From Pseudoduganella aquatica (GTDB lineage Bacteria; Pseudomonadota; Gammaproteobacteria; Burkholderiales; Burkholderiaceae_D): DNA of 64,000 nucleotides. Below, piece after piece: positions 35,114 through 43,112 of this stretch; the stretch's first letter is position 1; each line of letters starts with the position of its first letter. Where the stretch lies: NCBI RefSeq assembly GCF_009857595.1, contig NZ_WWCU01000025.1, positions 1 through 64,000 of the forward strand, read 5' to 3'. The notes beneath the pieces are model-generated. The model searched no databases. It saw only the letters and a program-made list of their open reading frames with translations, and was not told the origin of the DNA. Both the position numbers and the translations under genes were made by a program.

Positions 35114-36070
35114 TCAGGCCAGGCTGCGCGCGACCTTGGCGACCTGGGCCACCTGCTCGGCAATGGAGGCGGGCACGGCGATGTCGCCGCGCAGCACGGA
35201 GGCGATCCACGCGGCGGTGGCGGCGGCGCTCTTGTCCTCCGGCAGCACCACTTCCTCTTCGGCCGTGAGCTGCTTTTCCACCAGCACGGTGCGCTCGCCA
35301 TCATGGAACCAGTCGATGCGCTGGCCCTTGTTGGCGTTGGCCACCGTTTCGCCCTCGGTGCCGCGCATCAGGAAGGCGTGGCCGCGTTCGGGCGCAGCCG
35401 CCGTGCAGAAGTATTCGCCCAGCATCTCCAGATATTCCGGATGGGTGTAGGACACCAGCCGCAGCGCCGGGCCGGCGAAGGGCTGCATCATCTTCACCAG
35501 CGTGTGGGTGGAGTTGCGCACGCCCAGGATGCGGCGCAGCGACAGCATATGGGCCAGCTTGGGCGCCAGCGCGTCGATGGTGATGAAGGCCAGCTTGCCC
35601 GACGCCAGCGCCGCCTCGGCTTCGGCATGGCTGCCGGCAGCATGGATGCCCAGTTCGGCAAACACCTCGGCGGTGGCCACCCGGCCCAGGTCGTGCGGCA
35701 CGCCGTGCACCAGCACCGGCACGCCCTCGCGCGCCAGCAGCAGGGCCAGCAACGGCGTCAGGTTGGCCATCTTGCGGGCCCCGTTGTAGGTGGGGATGAG
35801 CACCGGCGCGCAGCCGCCCGCAGGCGCTTGCAGGGGCGTGAACGAGGCTTCCGCCGCGTCCAGGAAGCCTGCGATCTCGTCCACGGACTCGCCCTTGATG
35901 CGCATCGCCAGCAGGATGCCGCCCAGTTCCAGCTGGGAGACCCGGCCGTCCAGGATGGCTTGATACAGTTCTTGGGCGTCGGCGCGCGTCATGCTGCGCG
36001 CGCCTTTCTTGCCACGGCCGATTTCTTTGATGAACCTTGCCGCAGGGAATGGGTTGGGATGTGTCGTCAT
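35114..36070 (-). CDS. ybiB: DNA-binding protein YbiB (TrpD2 family)
   Basis: A 318-residue homologue of anthranilate phosphoribosyltransferase that belongs to the YbiB/TrpD2 group. In E. coli these bind nucleic acids rather than making tryptophan and are SOS-inducible. Seen here: RFIKEIGRGKKGARSMTRADA at the start, the type-3 phosphoribosyltransferase helix ELGGILLAMRIKGES, and YNGARKMANLTPLLALLLA in place of the canonical PRPP loop. The lack of a standard KHGN loop supports the non-enzymatic assignment. It is divergent from aroG with about 127 bases between starts. Confidence 0.9.
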   Translation of the reverse strand: MTTHPNPFPAARFIKEIGRGKKGARSMTRADAQELYQAILDGRVSQLELGGILLAMRIKGESVDEIAGFLDAAEASFTPLQAPAGGCAPVLIPTYNGARKMANLTPLLALLLAREGVPVLVHGVPHDLGRVATAEVFAELGIHAAGSHAEAEAALASGKLAFITIDALAPKLAHMLSLRRILGVRNSTHTLVKMMQPFAGPALRLVSYTHPEYLEMLGEYFCTAAAPERGHAFLMRGTEGETVANANKGQRIDWFHDGERTVLVEKQLTAEEEVVLPEDKSAAATAAWIASVLRGDIAVPASIAEQVAQVAKVARSLA

Positions 36071-36197
36071 GGTGGAGAGCTTACTACAAGAGCCAGCGCC
36101 CAGGATTGCTGCATTGCAGTGCCGCCCGCATCAAACTGGCAATTCGGCTACACTTATAGGTCCCCCTGATTAAAATAATGAGTTGAGGCACCGAATC

Positions 36198-37256
36198 ATG
36201 ATCTCGCCAGACATCGAAAACGTAAACGTTACCAACTTCGCGTCCATGCCGACTCCGTCCGCACTGCACGCGAAACTGCCGCTGACCGACGCCGCGTCGG
36301 CCGTCGTCATGCAGGGCCGCGCCGACCTGCGCGCCATCCTGGACCGCAAGGACAAGCGCCTGTTCGTGGTGGTCGGCCCCTGCTCCATCCACGACCCGGT
36401 GGCAGGCCTGGACTATGCGCGCCGCCTGAAGGCGCTGCAAGCCGAAGTGGCCGACACCATGCTGCTGGTAATGCGCGTGTATTTCGAGAAGCCGCGCACC
36501 ACCACCGGCTGGAAGGGCTATATCAACGATCCGGACATGGACGACTCCTTCCGCGTGGACGTGGGCATGGAAAAGGCGCGCCAGTTCCTGCTGGACGTGT
36601 GCGAACTGGGCCTGCCCACCGCGACCGAAGCGCTCGACCCGATCTCGCCGCAGTACCTGGGCGACCTGATCGCCTGGACCGCGATCGGCGCGCGCACCAC
36701 CGAGTCGCAGACGCACCGCGAAATGTCGTCCGGCCTGTCGACCCCGGTGGGCTTCAAGAACGGCACCGACGGCGACATCAGCATCGCCATCAACGCCATT
36801 TTGTCGGCGGCCAATCCGCACGCCTTCCTGGGCATTAACGGCGAAGGCAATGTGTCCATCGTGCGCACGCGCGGCAACGGCTACGGCCACGTGGTGCTGC
36901 GCGGCGGCGACGGCCGTCCGAACTATGATTCGGTGTCGGTGACCATCGCCGAGCAGGCGCTGGCCAAGGCCAAGCTGCCGGCCAATATCGTGGTGGACTG
37001 CTCGCACGCCAACAGCTACAAGAAGCCCGAGCTGCAGCCGCTGGTGATGACGGACGTGGTGAACCAGATCACGCACGGCAACCAGTCGCTGGTGGGCGTG
37101 ATGATCGAGTCGAACATCGTAGGCGGCAACCAGAAGATCCCGGCCGATCTGAGCGAGCTGAAGTACGGCTGCTCGGTGACGGACGGCTGCATCGACTGGG
37201 ACACCACGGCTGAGATGCTGCGCAAGGCGCATGCGGAACTGCTGAAGCGTCCTTAA
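36198..37256 (+). CDS. aroG: 3-deoxy-7-phosphoheptulonate (DAHP) synthase, class I
   Basis: A 352-residue AroF/G/H-type enzyme that condenses phosphoenolpyruvate and erythrose-4-phosphate, the first step of aromatic amino acid synthesis. Conserved blocks are VVGPCSIHDP, MRVYFEKPRTTTGWKG (PEP site), GARTTESQTHREMSSGL, FKNGTDG, and VDCSHANSYKK carrying the metal-binding His. GAGG lies 9 bases before the ATG at 36198. An in-frame codon at 36183 is less likely. Which aromatic amino acid inhibits it cannot be told by eye. Confidence 0.95.
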   Translation: MISPDIENVNVTNFASMPTPSALHAKLPLTDAASAVVMQGRADLRAILDRKDKRLFVVVGPCSIHDPVAGLDYARRLKALQAEVADTMLLVMRVYFEKPRTTTGWKGYINDPDMDDSFRVDVGMEKARQFLLDVCELGLPTATEALDPISPQYLGDLIAWTAIGARTTESQTHREMSSGLSTPVGFKNGTDGDISIAINAILSAANPHAFLGINGEGNVSIVRTRGNGYGHVVLRGGDGRPNYDSVSVTIAEQALAKAKLPANIVVDCSHANSYKKPELQPLVMTDVVNQITHGNQSLVGVMIESNIVGGNQKIPADLSELKYGCSVTDGCIDWDTTAEMLRKAHAELLKRP

Positions 37257-37260
37257 AGCA

Positions 37261-37575
37261 TCAAGCCCAGGGGTTGGCGCCGACGTGGGGGGCTACCCCG
37301 AACGCTCCCGCCAGCGCCGCCTCGGCGCGGCTGGCGGGGGCGTTCAGTTCATTCAGGTCCAGGTAGATCTTGCCGTCCTCCAGCTTGACGGCGTAGTGGC
37401 GCACGGCGCCCTGCTCGGGCCGGCCGCCGTCCAGCACCGCGAAGACCTGGTCGTCCAGCGTGCGGATCACCGCCACGCCCGGCAGTTCCTGCCACGCCAG
37501 CCCGCGCGGCACCAGCCGCACGCCCTGCGGGGCAATGTCCTTCAGCTTGCAGATCAGTTTCCAGTACTCAGCCAT
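37261..37575 (-). CDS. NirD-like nitrite reductase small-subunit homologue lacking the Rieske core
   Basis: A 104-residue protein. The first 48 residues match NirD (WKLICKLKDIAPQGVRLVPR, LAWQELPGVAVIRT, VFAVLD) and the end of the fold returns as YAVKLEDGKIYLDL. The roughly 35 residues that normally lie between, with the Cys-x-His/Cys-x2-His Rieske ligands, are replaced by GGRPEQGAVRH. It therefore cannot hold a [2Fe-2S] cluster. E. coli NirD is also clusterless but keeps the fold; here the fold itself is shortened. A good ribosome site (GAAGGAG) and clean frame argue that it is expressed. No nirB is adjacent, though nitrate uptake genes lie 1.4 kb away. Confidence 0.78.
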   Translation of the reverse strand: MAEYWKLICKLKDIAPQGVRLVPRGLAWQELPGVAVIRTLDDQVFAVLDGGRPEQGAVRHYAVKLEDGKIYLDLNELNAPASRAEAALAGAFGVAPHVGANPWA

Positions 37576-37651
37576 GGTTTGGCTCCTTCGATGCTATATG
37601 GGATCTAAAGCAAGAGGGATGCCAGCGGTGAAGACGCTATTGGCGGCTCGA

Positions 37652-37684
37652 TGGCGGGTTACGCTACGCTAACCCGCCCTACGC
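37652..37684. repeat. REP-like palindromic repeat, single unit
   Basis: TGGCGGGTTACGCTA / CGCTAACCCGCCCTACGCG, between the divergent nirD-like gene and tsaD. The shortest copy in the window, with a nearly perfect stem. Confidence 0.85.
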
Positions 37685-37800
37685 GCCCTACCGCCGCCGT
37701 GCCGCCGCCCTACGGGTGTGCATCGGCGGGCCCCTTTGGTGCGGGCTGCGCCCGCTTTCCATTACAATGGCGGATTCCCCTTTCACTTTGCACGGTCCCA

Positions 37801-38841
37801 ATGATTGTTCTCGGCGTTGAATCCTCCTGTGACGAAACCGGCCTGGCTCTGTACGACACAGAGCACGGCCTGCTGTCCCATGCCCTCTATTCCCAGGTGG
37901 CCATGCACGAGGAGTACGGCGGCGTGGTGCCCGAACTGGCTTCGCGCGACCATATCCGGCGCGCCATCCCGCTGCTGGAGCAGTCGCTGGCCGGCGCAGG
38001 CAAGCAGCTGGCCGATATCGACGCCATCGCCTACACGCAAGGCCCCGGCTTGGCGGGCGCGCTGCTGGTCGGCTCGTCCATCGCCTGCAGCCTGGGCATG
38101 GCGCTGGACAAGCCGGTGCTGGGCGTACACCACCTGGAAGGCCATCTGCTGTCGCCGCTGCTGGCCTCGCAGCCGCCGGAGTTCCCGTTTATCGCGCTGC
38201 TGGTGTCCGGCGGCCATACGCAGCTGATGCGGGTGGACGGCGTGGGCCAGTACACCTTGCTGGGCGAAACGCTGGACGACGCGGCAGGCGAGGCCTTCGA
38301 CAAGTCCGCCAAGCTGCTGGGCCTGGGCTATCCGGGCGGCCCCGCCATTTCGCGCCTGGCCGAATTCGGCGACCCGGCGGCCTACAAGCTGCCGCGCCCG
38401 ATGATGCACACCAAGGACTTCAACTTCAGCTTCTCCGGCCTGAAAACGGCGGTGCTGACGGTGGTGAAGAACCACGAGGAAAAGGTGATCGCCAATATCT
38501 GCGAGCAGGACAAGGCGAATATCGCGCGCGGCTTTGTGGACGCCATTGTGGAAGTGCTGACGGCCAAGTGCGTGTCGGCGCTCAAGCACACCGGCCTGAA
38601 GCGGCTGGTGATCGCCGGCGGCGTGGGCGCGAATGCGCAGCTGCGCGCTTCGCTGAACGCGGCGGCGGCCAAGAAGCGCTTCAAAGTGTATTACCCGGAG
38701 CTGGAGTTCTGCACAGACAACGGCGCCATGATCGCCTTTGCCGGCGCCATGCGGCTGATGATCAACCCGGACGCAGCGAAGAAGGATTACTCCTTCAATG
38801 TGCGTCCGCGCTGGCCGCTGGACGAGCTGCGGGTGATTTGA
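37801..38841 (+). CDS. tsaD: tRNA N6-threonylcarbamoyladenosine transferase TsaD
   Basis: A 346-residue member of the Kae1/TsaD family that transfers threonylcarbamoyl to A37 of ANN-decoding tRNAs, working with TsaB, TsaC and TsaE. Visible features are VLGVESSCDETGLALYD, the metal-binding HHLEGH, LVSGGHTQL, the KSAKLLGLGYPGGP loop and the terminal FCTDNGAMIAFAG. The ATG at 37801 gives the canonical N-terminus; the open frame continues upstream to 37651 without homology. It is an essential single-copy gene here flanked by REP-like repeats on both sides. Confidence 0.97.
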   Translation: MIVLGVESSCDETGLALYDTEHGLLSHALYSQVAMHEEYGGVVPELASRDHIRRAIPLLEQSLAGAGKQLADIDAIAYTQGPGLAGALLVGSSIACSLGMALDKPVLGVHHLEGHLLSPLLASQPPEFPFIALLVSGGHTQLMRVDGVGQYTLLGETLDDAAGEAFDKSAKLLGLGYPGGPAISRLAEFGDPAAYKLPRPMMHTKDFNFSFSGLKTAVLTVVKNHEEKVIANICEQDKANIARGFVDAIVEVLTAKCVSALKHTGLKRLVIAGGVGANAQLRASLNAAAAKKRFKVYYPELEFCTDNGAMIAFAGAMRLMINPDAAKKDYSFNVRPRWPLDELRVI

Positions 38842-38844
38842 ATT

Positions 38845-38942
38845 TGGCGGGTTACGGCGGCTGGCGCCGCCTAACCCGCCCTACGCATCAGCACATGCCC
38901 CTTGCAAATTCGTAGGGCGGGTTAGCGTAGCGTAACCCGCCA
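38845..38942. repeat. REP-like repeat, inverted pair between tsaD and the nitrate ABC operon
   Basis: A unit at 38845-38884 and an inverted unit at 38911-38942 with a 26-base spacer. They lie between convergent genes and may act as a transcription barrier as well as a repeat. Confidence 0.85.
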
Positions 38943-38947
38943 GGCGC

Positions 38948-39751
38948 TCACGCGGCCCTTTGCGCCGGCCGCCCCTGCCGGTGGTACAGGAACTCCAGCA
39001 CGCTGCTGCGGTAATCGATATACAGCGGGTCCTGCGCCAGCGCCAGCCGGTCGCGCGGACGCGCCAGCCGCACCTGCACGATATCCCCTATCGTCGCCGC
39101 AGGCCCGTTGCTCATCATGACGATGCGGTCCGACAGCAGCACCGCTTCATCCACATCATGCGTCACCATCACCACCGTCGATCCGGTGGCCGCCACGATG
39201 CGCAGCAGCTCGTCCTGCAAGTGCGCACGCGTCAGGGCGTCCAGCGCGCCGAAGGGTTCATCCATCAGCAGCACTTTCGGCTCCATCGCCAGCGCGCGCG
39301 CGATGCCCACGCGCTGCTTCATGCCGCCCGAGATCTCGTTCGGCCGCTTGCCCGCCGCCGCCGTCAAGCCCACCAGCGCCAGCGCGGCCCAGGTGCGCTC
39401 CTGCAGCTGCTTGTTACTCTCCTTTGCGCTGAACACCCGCTCCACCGCCAGGTACACGTTCTCATAGCAGGTCAGCCACGGCAGCAGCGAGTGGTTCTGG
39501 AACACCACCGCGCGCTCGGGCGAAGGCCCGGCGATCTCGCGGCCGTTGCAGATCATGGTGCCGCCGGTGGGCGTGGTCAGCCCGGCGATCAGGTTCAGCA
39601 GCGTGGACTTGCCGCAGCCGGAGTGGCCGATCAGCGTGATGAACTCGCCCTGCTCCACCGTCAGGTTCACATTGGCCAGCGCATGGAACTGGCCCTTCTT
39701 GGTGTTGAACACCATCTCGGCCTTGCTGATGTCGATGAATTTCGCGCTCAT
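38948..39751 (-). CDS. nrtC: Nitrate/nitrite-type ABC transporter ATP-binding protein
   Basis: A 267-residue ABC ATPase of the NitT/TauT family. Walker A is GHSGCGKST, the Q-loop FQNHSLLPW, the signature ISGGMKQRVGIARAL, Walker B VLLMDEPFGALDALTR, and the switch THDVDEA. It lacks the extra NrtA-like domain of cyanobacterial NrtC, so it is equally NrtD-like. It powers uptake through the permease encoded one base upstream. Confidence 0.92.
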   Translation of the reverse strand: MSAKFIDISKAEMVFNTKKGQFHALANVNLTVEQGEFITLIGHSGCGKSTLLNLIAGLTTPTGGTMICNGREIAGPSPERAVVFQNHSLLPWLTCYENVYLAVERVFSAKESNKQLQERTWAALALVGLTAAAGKRPNEISGGMKQRVGIARALAMEPKVLLMDEPFGALDALTRAHLQDELLRIVAATGSTVVMVTHDVDEAVLLSDRIVMMSNGPAATIGDIVQVRLARPRDRLALAQDPLYIDYRSSVLEFLYHRQGRPAQRAA

Positions 39752-39752
39752 A

Positions 39753-40673
39753 TCAGTTCTCCACTTGTTCGTAGGTAAATGCCTTGGCCAGCGACACCAG
39801 CGCCCATTCCAGCAGCAGCCCCACCACGCCGATCACGCCGATGGCGATCAGGATGTGCGGCACGTTCAGGTTGTTCCACTCGTCCCAGACCCAGAAGCCG
39901 ATGCCCACGCCGCCGGTCAGCATTTCCGCCGCCACGATCACCAGCCAGGCGGTGCCGATGGCCAGGCGCACGCCGGTGAGCATGTAAGGCAGCACGGAAG
40001 GCAGCAGGATCTTGGTGACGATCTTCCATTCGGACAGGCTGAGCACGCGCGCCACGTTCATGTAGTCCTGGGGCACGCGCTGCACGCCCACCGCCGTGTT
40101 GATAATCATCGGCCAGATCGAGCAAATAAAGATCGACCAGATGGCGGCCGGGTCGGCGGCCTTGAAAACCAGCAGGCCAATCGGCAGCCAGGCCAACGGC
40201 GACACCGGCTTGAGCAGGCTGATGATGGGGCTGAACATGCCGTACATGAAGGGGAAGCGGCCGATGATGAAGCCCAGCGGTATGCCCACCAGCGCCGCCA
40301 GGCCGAAGCCCATGCCCACGCGCTGGAGCGAAGCCAGCACGTTCCAGCCTATGCCCTGGTCGTTCGGCCCCTTGCGGTAGAACGGGTCCGAGAACAGCTT
40401 GACCGCCTCCTCCCAGGTGGCCCACGGCGTGGGGAAGCTGCTGTTCTTGGAGGCCAGGATCTGCCAGGCCAGCACCAGCAGCGCCAGGCCGATCAGCGGC
40501 GGCAGATACTTCATCACGTAGGGCCGCATGCGCGCACTCCCCGATTCAAGTTTGATGCCCTTGGCGGCGATGCGCTCGCTGCGCGCGGGCTTCTCCGGCG
40601 CGGCTTCCTTCACGGCTTCCTTCACGGCGTCCTTTACCGGCACGGCGGCGATATTGTGCAGAACTGCGCTCAT
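39753..40673 (-). CDS. nrtB: Nitrate/nitrite-type ABC transporter permease
   Basis: A 306-residue inner-membrane permease of the NitT/TauT class. The N-terminal 60 residues are cytoplasmic and Lys/Glu-rich, then come about six helices. The coupling loop near RVPQDYMNVARVLSLSEWKI is the EAA-type segment contacting the ATPase. It is the middle gene of a compact nrtABC-like operon (9 bases from the binding protein, 1 base from the ATPase). Confidence 0.92.
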   Translation of the reverse strand: MSAVLHNIAAVPVKDAVKEAVKEAAPEKPARSERIAAKGIKLESGSARMRPYVMKYLPPLIGLALLVLAWQILASKNSSFPTPWATWEEAVKLFSDPFYRKGPNDQGIGWNVLASLQRVGMGFGLAALVGIPLGFIIGRFPFMYGMFSPIISLLKPVSPLAWLPIGLLVFKAADPAAIWSIFICSIWPMIINTAVGVQRVPQDYMNVARVLSLSEWKIVTKILLPSVLPYMLTGVRLAIGTAWLVIVAAEMLTGGVGIGFWVWDEWNNLNVPHILIAIGVIGVVGLLLEWALVSLAKAFTYEQVEN

Positions 40674-40682
40674 GGCTGCTCC

Positions 40683-41915
40683 TTATGCTTTGATCTTGAA
40701 TGAATCGGCGTAGGCTTTCGGATTCTTGCCGTCCCAGGTGGTGCCGTCGATCAGCTTCACGCTGCGCATGGCGGACTTCGGCACGGCCACCTTGGCCATG
40801 GCGGCGGCGTCCTTGTACACATCGACCTGGTTGATCTGCGTGGCCACCGCCAGATAGTCCGGCTCGGCCTTGAGCAGGCCCCAGCGCTTCTGCTGCGTGA
40901 GGAACCACATGCCGTCCGACAGGTAGGGGAAGTTCACCGAACCGTCGTTGAAGAACTTCATCGAATTCGGATCGTCCCAGGTCTTGCCCAGGCCATTCTG
41001 GTAGCGGCCCAGGATGCGCTGGTTGATCACGTCCACCGAGGTGTTCACATAGGACTTGTCGGCGATGGTTTCGGCCATCTTCAGCTTGTTCGACAGCGAC
41101 GCGTCGATCCAGCGGCTGGCGTCCAGGATGGCGGCGGTCAGCGCGCGCGCCGTGTTGGGATACTTCTTCACCCATTCGGCGCTGGTGCCGAGCACCTTCT
41201 CCGGATGGTCGCGCCAGATCTCCTGGGTGGTGGTGGCGGTGATGCCGATGCCGTCCACAATCGCGCGGTGGTTCCACGGCTCGCCCACGCAAAAGCCGTC
41301 CATATTCCCGATGCGCATATTGGCCACCATCTGCGGCGGCGGCACGGTGATCATCTTGGCGTCCTTCATGGGATTGATGCCATAGCTGGCCAGCCAGTAG
41401 TACAGCCACATGGCATGGGTGCCGGTGGGGAAGGTCTGCGCGAAGGAATACTCGCGCGGGTCCTTCTTCATCAGCGCGGCCAGCGAGGGGCCGTCCACGC
41501 CGCCCTTGTCGGACACTTTTTTCGACAGCGTGATGGCCTGGCCGTTGTGGTTCAGATTCATCAGCACGGCCATATCCTTCTTGGGACCGCCGGCGCCCAG
41601 GTGCACGCCGTAGACCAGGCCATACAGCACGTGGGCCGCGTCCAGTTCCCCGTTCACCAGTTTGTCGCGCACGCTGGGCCAGGAAGCTTCCTTGCTGGGC
41701 ACGATCTTGATGCCGTATTTCTTGTCGAAGCCCAGCACGGAAGCCATCACCACCGAGGCGCAGTCGGTCAGCGGGATGAAACCGATCTTGACTTCTTCTT
41801 TTTCAGGCTTGTCCGAGCCGGCGGCCCAGACGCCTTGCGTGGCAAGGCCGGAGATTGCGGTGGCGGCGCCGGCTTTCAACAGGCTGCGGCGAGTCAAGCT
41901 GATTTTGCTGTCCAT
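40683..41915 (-). CDS. nrtA: Nitrate/nitrite-type ABC transporter substrate-binding protein (Tat-exported)
   Basis: A 410-residue NrtA-like binding protein. The N-terminus LTRRSLLKAGAATAIS is a twin-arginine signal with cleavage near GVWAAGSD. The mature part begins with KIGFIPLTDCASVVMA and contains GNMDGFCVGEPWNHRA, the NrtA/NasF ligand-site phrase. Nitrate or nitrite is the expected ligand; related proteins bind cyanate or bicarbonate. GGGGA precedes the ATG. A sigma-54 promoter and an NtrC-like site lie upstream, consistent with nitrogen control. Confidence 0.92.
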   Translation of the reverse strand: MDSKISLTRRSLLKAGAATAISGLATQGVWAAGSDKPEKEEVKIGFIPLTDCASVVMASVLGFDKKYGIKIVPSKEASWPSVRDKLVNGELDAAHVLYGLVYGVHLGAGGPKKDMAVLMNLNHNGQAITLSKKVSDKGGVDGPSLAALMKKDPREYSFAQTFPTGTHAMWLYYWLASYGINPMKDAKMITVPPPQMVANMRIGNMDGFCVGEPWNHRAIVDGIGITATTTQEIWRDHPEKVLGTSAEWVKKYPNTARALTAAILDASRWIDASLSNKLKMAETIADKSYVNTSVDVINQRILGRYQNGLGKTWDDPNSMKFFNDGSVNFPYLSDGMWFLTQQKRWGLLKAEPDYLAVATQINQVDVYKDAAAMAKVAVPKSAMRSVKLIDGTTWDGKNPKAYADSFKIKA

Positions 41916-41974
41916 CTTATCCCCATGCTAGTTTGTGAACTGCGGCAGGCGGACGCCTGCCCTGCCACTAGCTT

Positions 41975-41990
41975 TGCAATAGCTGTGCCA
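41975..41990 (-). promoter_or_regulatory. Sigma-54 (RpoN) promoter for the nitrate ABC operon
   Basis: On the minus strand TGGCACAGCTATTGCA gives the invariant GG and GC dinucleotides exactly 10 bases apart, against the consensus TGGCACG-N4-TTGCA. The predicted start is near 41964, about 49 bases before the nrtA ATG. Confidence 0.8.
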
Positions 41991-42041
41991 GCCCGATTCC
42001 GGGGCGGCGGCTGTCAAACGCGGGGAAAGAAGTGTATTTTC

Positions 42042-42058
42042 AGCACCGATATTGTGCG
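42042..42058 (-). promoter_or_regulatory. NtrC-like enhancer site
   Basis: CGCACA-ATATC-GGTGCT on the minus strand matches the NtrC pattern TGCACC-N5-GGTGCA in its GCAC and GGTGC cores. It is centred about 86 bases upstream of the predicted sigma-54 start. A further palindrome GCGCAC-AAA-GTGCGC begins about 17 bases upstream of it (42074-42088). Confidence 0.55.
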
Positions 42059-42109
42059 GCGCACCAAAAGCAGGCGCACAAAGTGCGCATTTGGCGCCGG
42101 GCCGGCGCC

Positions 42110-43015
42110 CTAAAGCGGCTGCAGCACCGGCACGGCGCGCAGGCGCTCCGCCATCAGGTCGACGAAGCTGCGGATGCGGGCCGAACCCTGCCGGCTGTCG
42201 CGATGCACGATGCTGACCGGCACACCGGGCGTGGCGTACTCCTCCAGCAGCAGCACCAGCTCGCCCGACGCCAGCAGCGCCTCGGCCTGGTAAGACAGCA
42301 GGCGCGTGACGCCAAAACCGCGCCGCACCGCCTCGATCGCCGCGTCGTTGCTGTTGACCACCAGGCGCGGCTTCAAGCGCAGCGACTGCGCGCGGCCCGC
42401 CTGCGCAAAGCGCCAGTCCGGCGCACCGCTCGAACCGGACGACGTCACGATCACATGGTCCGCCAGCGCCTCGGGCGCGGACGGGGTGCCGTGTTCCGCC
42501 AGATAAGACGGCGCGGCGCAGATCACGCGCCGCACCTGGCCCACGGTGACGGCGCGCAGGCTCGAATCGGGCAGATCGCCGATGCGCACCGCCACATCGA
42601 TGCCCTCCTCCAGCATATTGGTCACGCGGTCCACAAACATGGCGTTGACCTCCATGCCCGGATAGCGGCGCAGATACTCGACGATGCCGGGCGTGACGTA
42701 CTGGCGGCCGAACAGCACCGGCGCCGTCACCGACAAGTGGCCGCGCGGGGCGGCGTTGCTGCCGGCGGCGGCCTCGTCGGCCTCGTCCACCTCCGCGATG
42801 ATGCGGCGCGCATCGTCCAGATAGCGCTGGCCGGCCTCGGTGACGCGCACATGGCGCGTACTGCGGTCCAGCAATCGCACGCCGAGGCGCTCCTCCAGCG
42901 CGGCGATGGCGCGCGTGACGGCCGGCGGCGACATCCCCAACCGCCGCGCCCCGCCCGCAAAGCTCTGCTCCTCGCCCACGGCGACAAACACCCCCATCAA
43001 ATGCAGTCTATCCAT
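42110..43015 (-). CDS. LysR-family transcriptional regulator (CrgA-like)
   Basis: A 301-residue LysR regulator. The N-terminal winged helix reads FVAVGEEQSFAGGARRLGMSPPAVTRAIAALEERLG (residues about 8-43) and the C-terminal effector domain starts near GHLSVTAPVLFGRQYVTP. The effector domain is of the CrgA/DsdC-like group common in Burkholderiales; the ligand is unknown. GGAG sits 6 bases before the ATG at 43015. The reading frame extends upstream to 43051 only because of the adjacent inverted repeat. No obvious target gene is divergent from it. Confidence 0.9.
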   Translation of the reverse strand: MDRLHLMGVFVAVGEEQSFAGGARRLGMSPPAVTRAIAALEERLGVRLLDRSTRHVRVTEAGQRYLDDARRIIAEVDEADEAAAGSNAAPRGHLSVTAPVLFGRQYVTPGIVEYLRRYPGMEVNAMFVDRVTNMLEEGIDVAVRIGDLPDSSLRAVTVGQVRRVICAAPSYLAEHGTPSAPEALADHVIVTSSGSSGAPDWRFAQAGRAQSLRLKPRLVVNSNDAAIEAVRRGFGVTRLLSYQAEALLASGELVLLLEEYATPGVPVSIVHRDSRQGSARIRSFVDLMAERLRAVPVLQPL

Positions 43016-43033
43016 CATTTCTCCAAACAAAAC

Positions 43034-43112
43034 CGGGGTCAGTTCTACCATCGCGTCACGGACTCAAGCACGTTAAGGCTGAGTTCGTGACGCGATGGTA
43101 GAACTGACCCCG
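43034..43112. repeat. Long inverted repeat (27-bp perfect arms) between two LysR genes
   Basis: Left arm 43034-43060 (CGGGGTCAGTTCTACCATCG...) and right arm 43086-43112 are perfect reverse complements of 27 bases around a 25-base centre whose edges (ACTCA/TGAGT) extend the stem. The right arm provides the last codons of the LysR gene at 43073. The GGGGTCAG end resembles intergenic repeats spread by REP-associated transposases. Confidence 0.85.
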
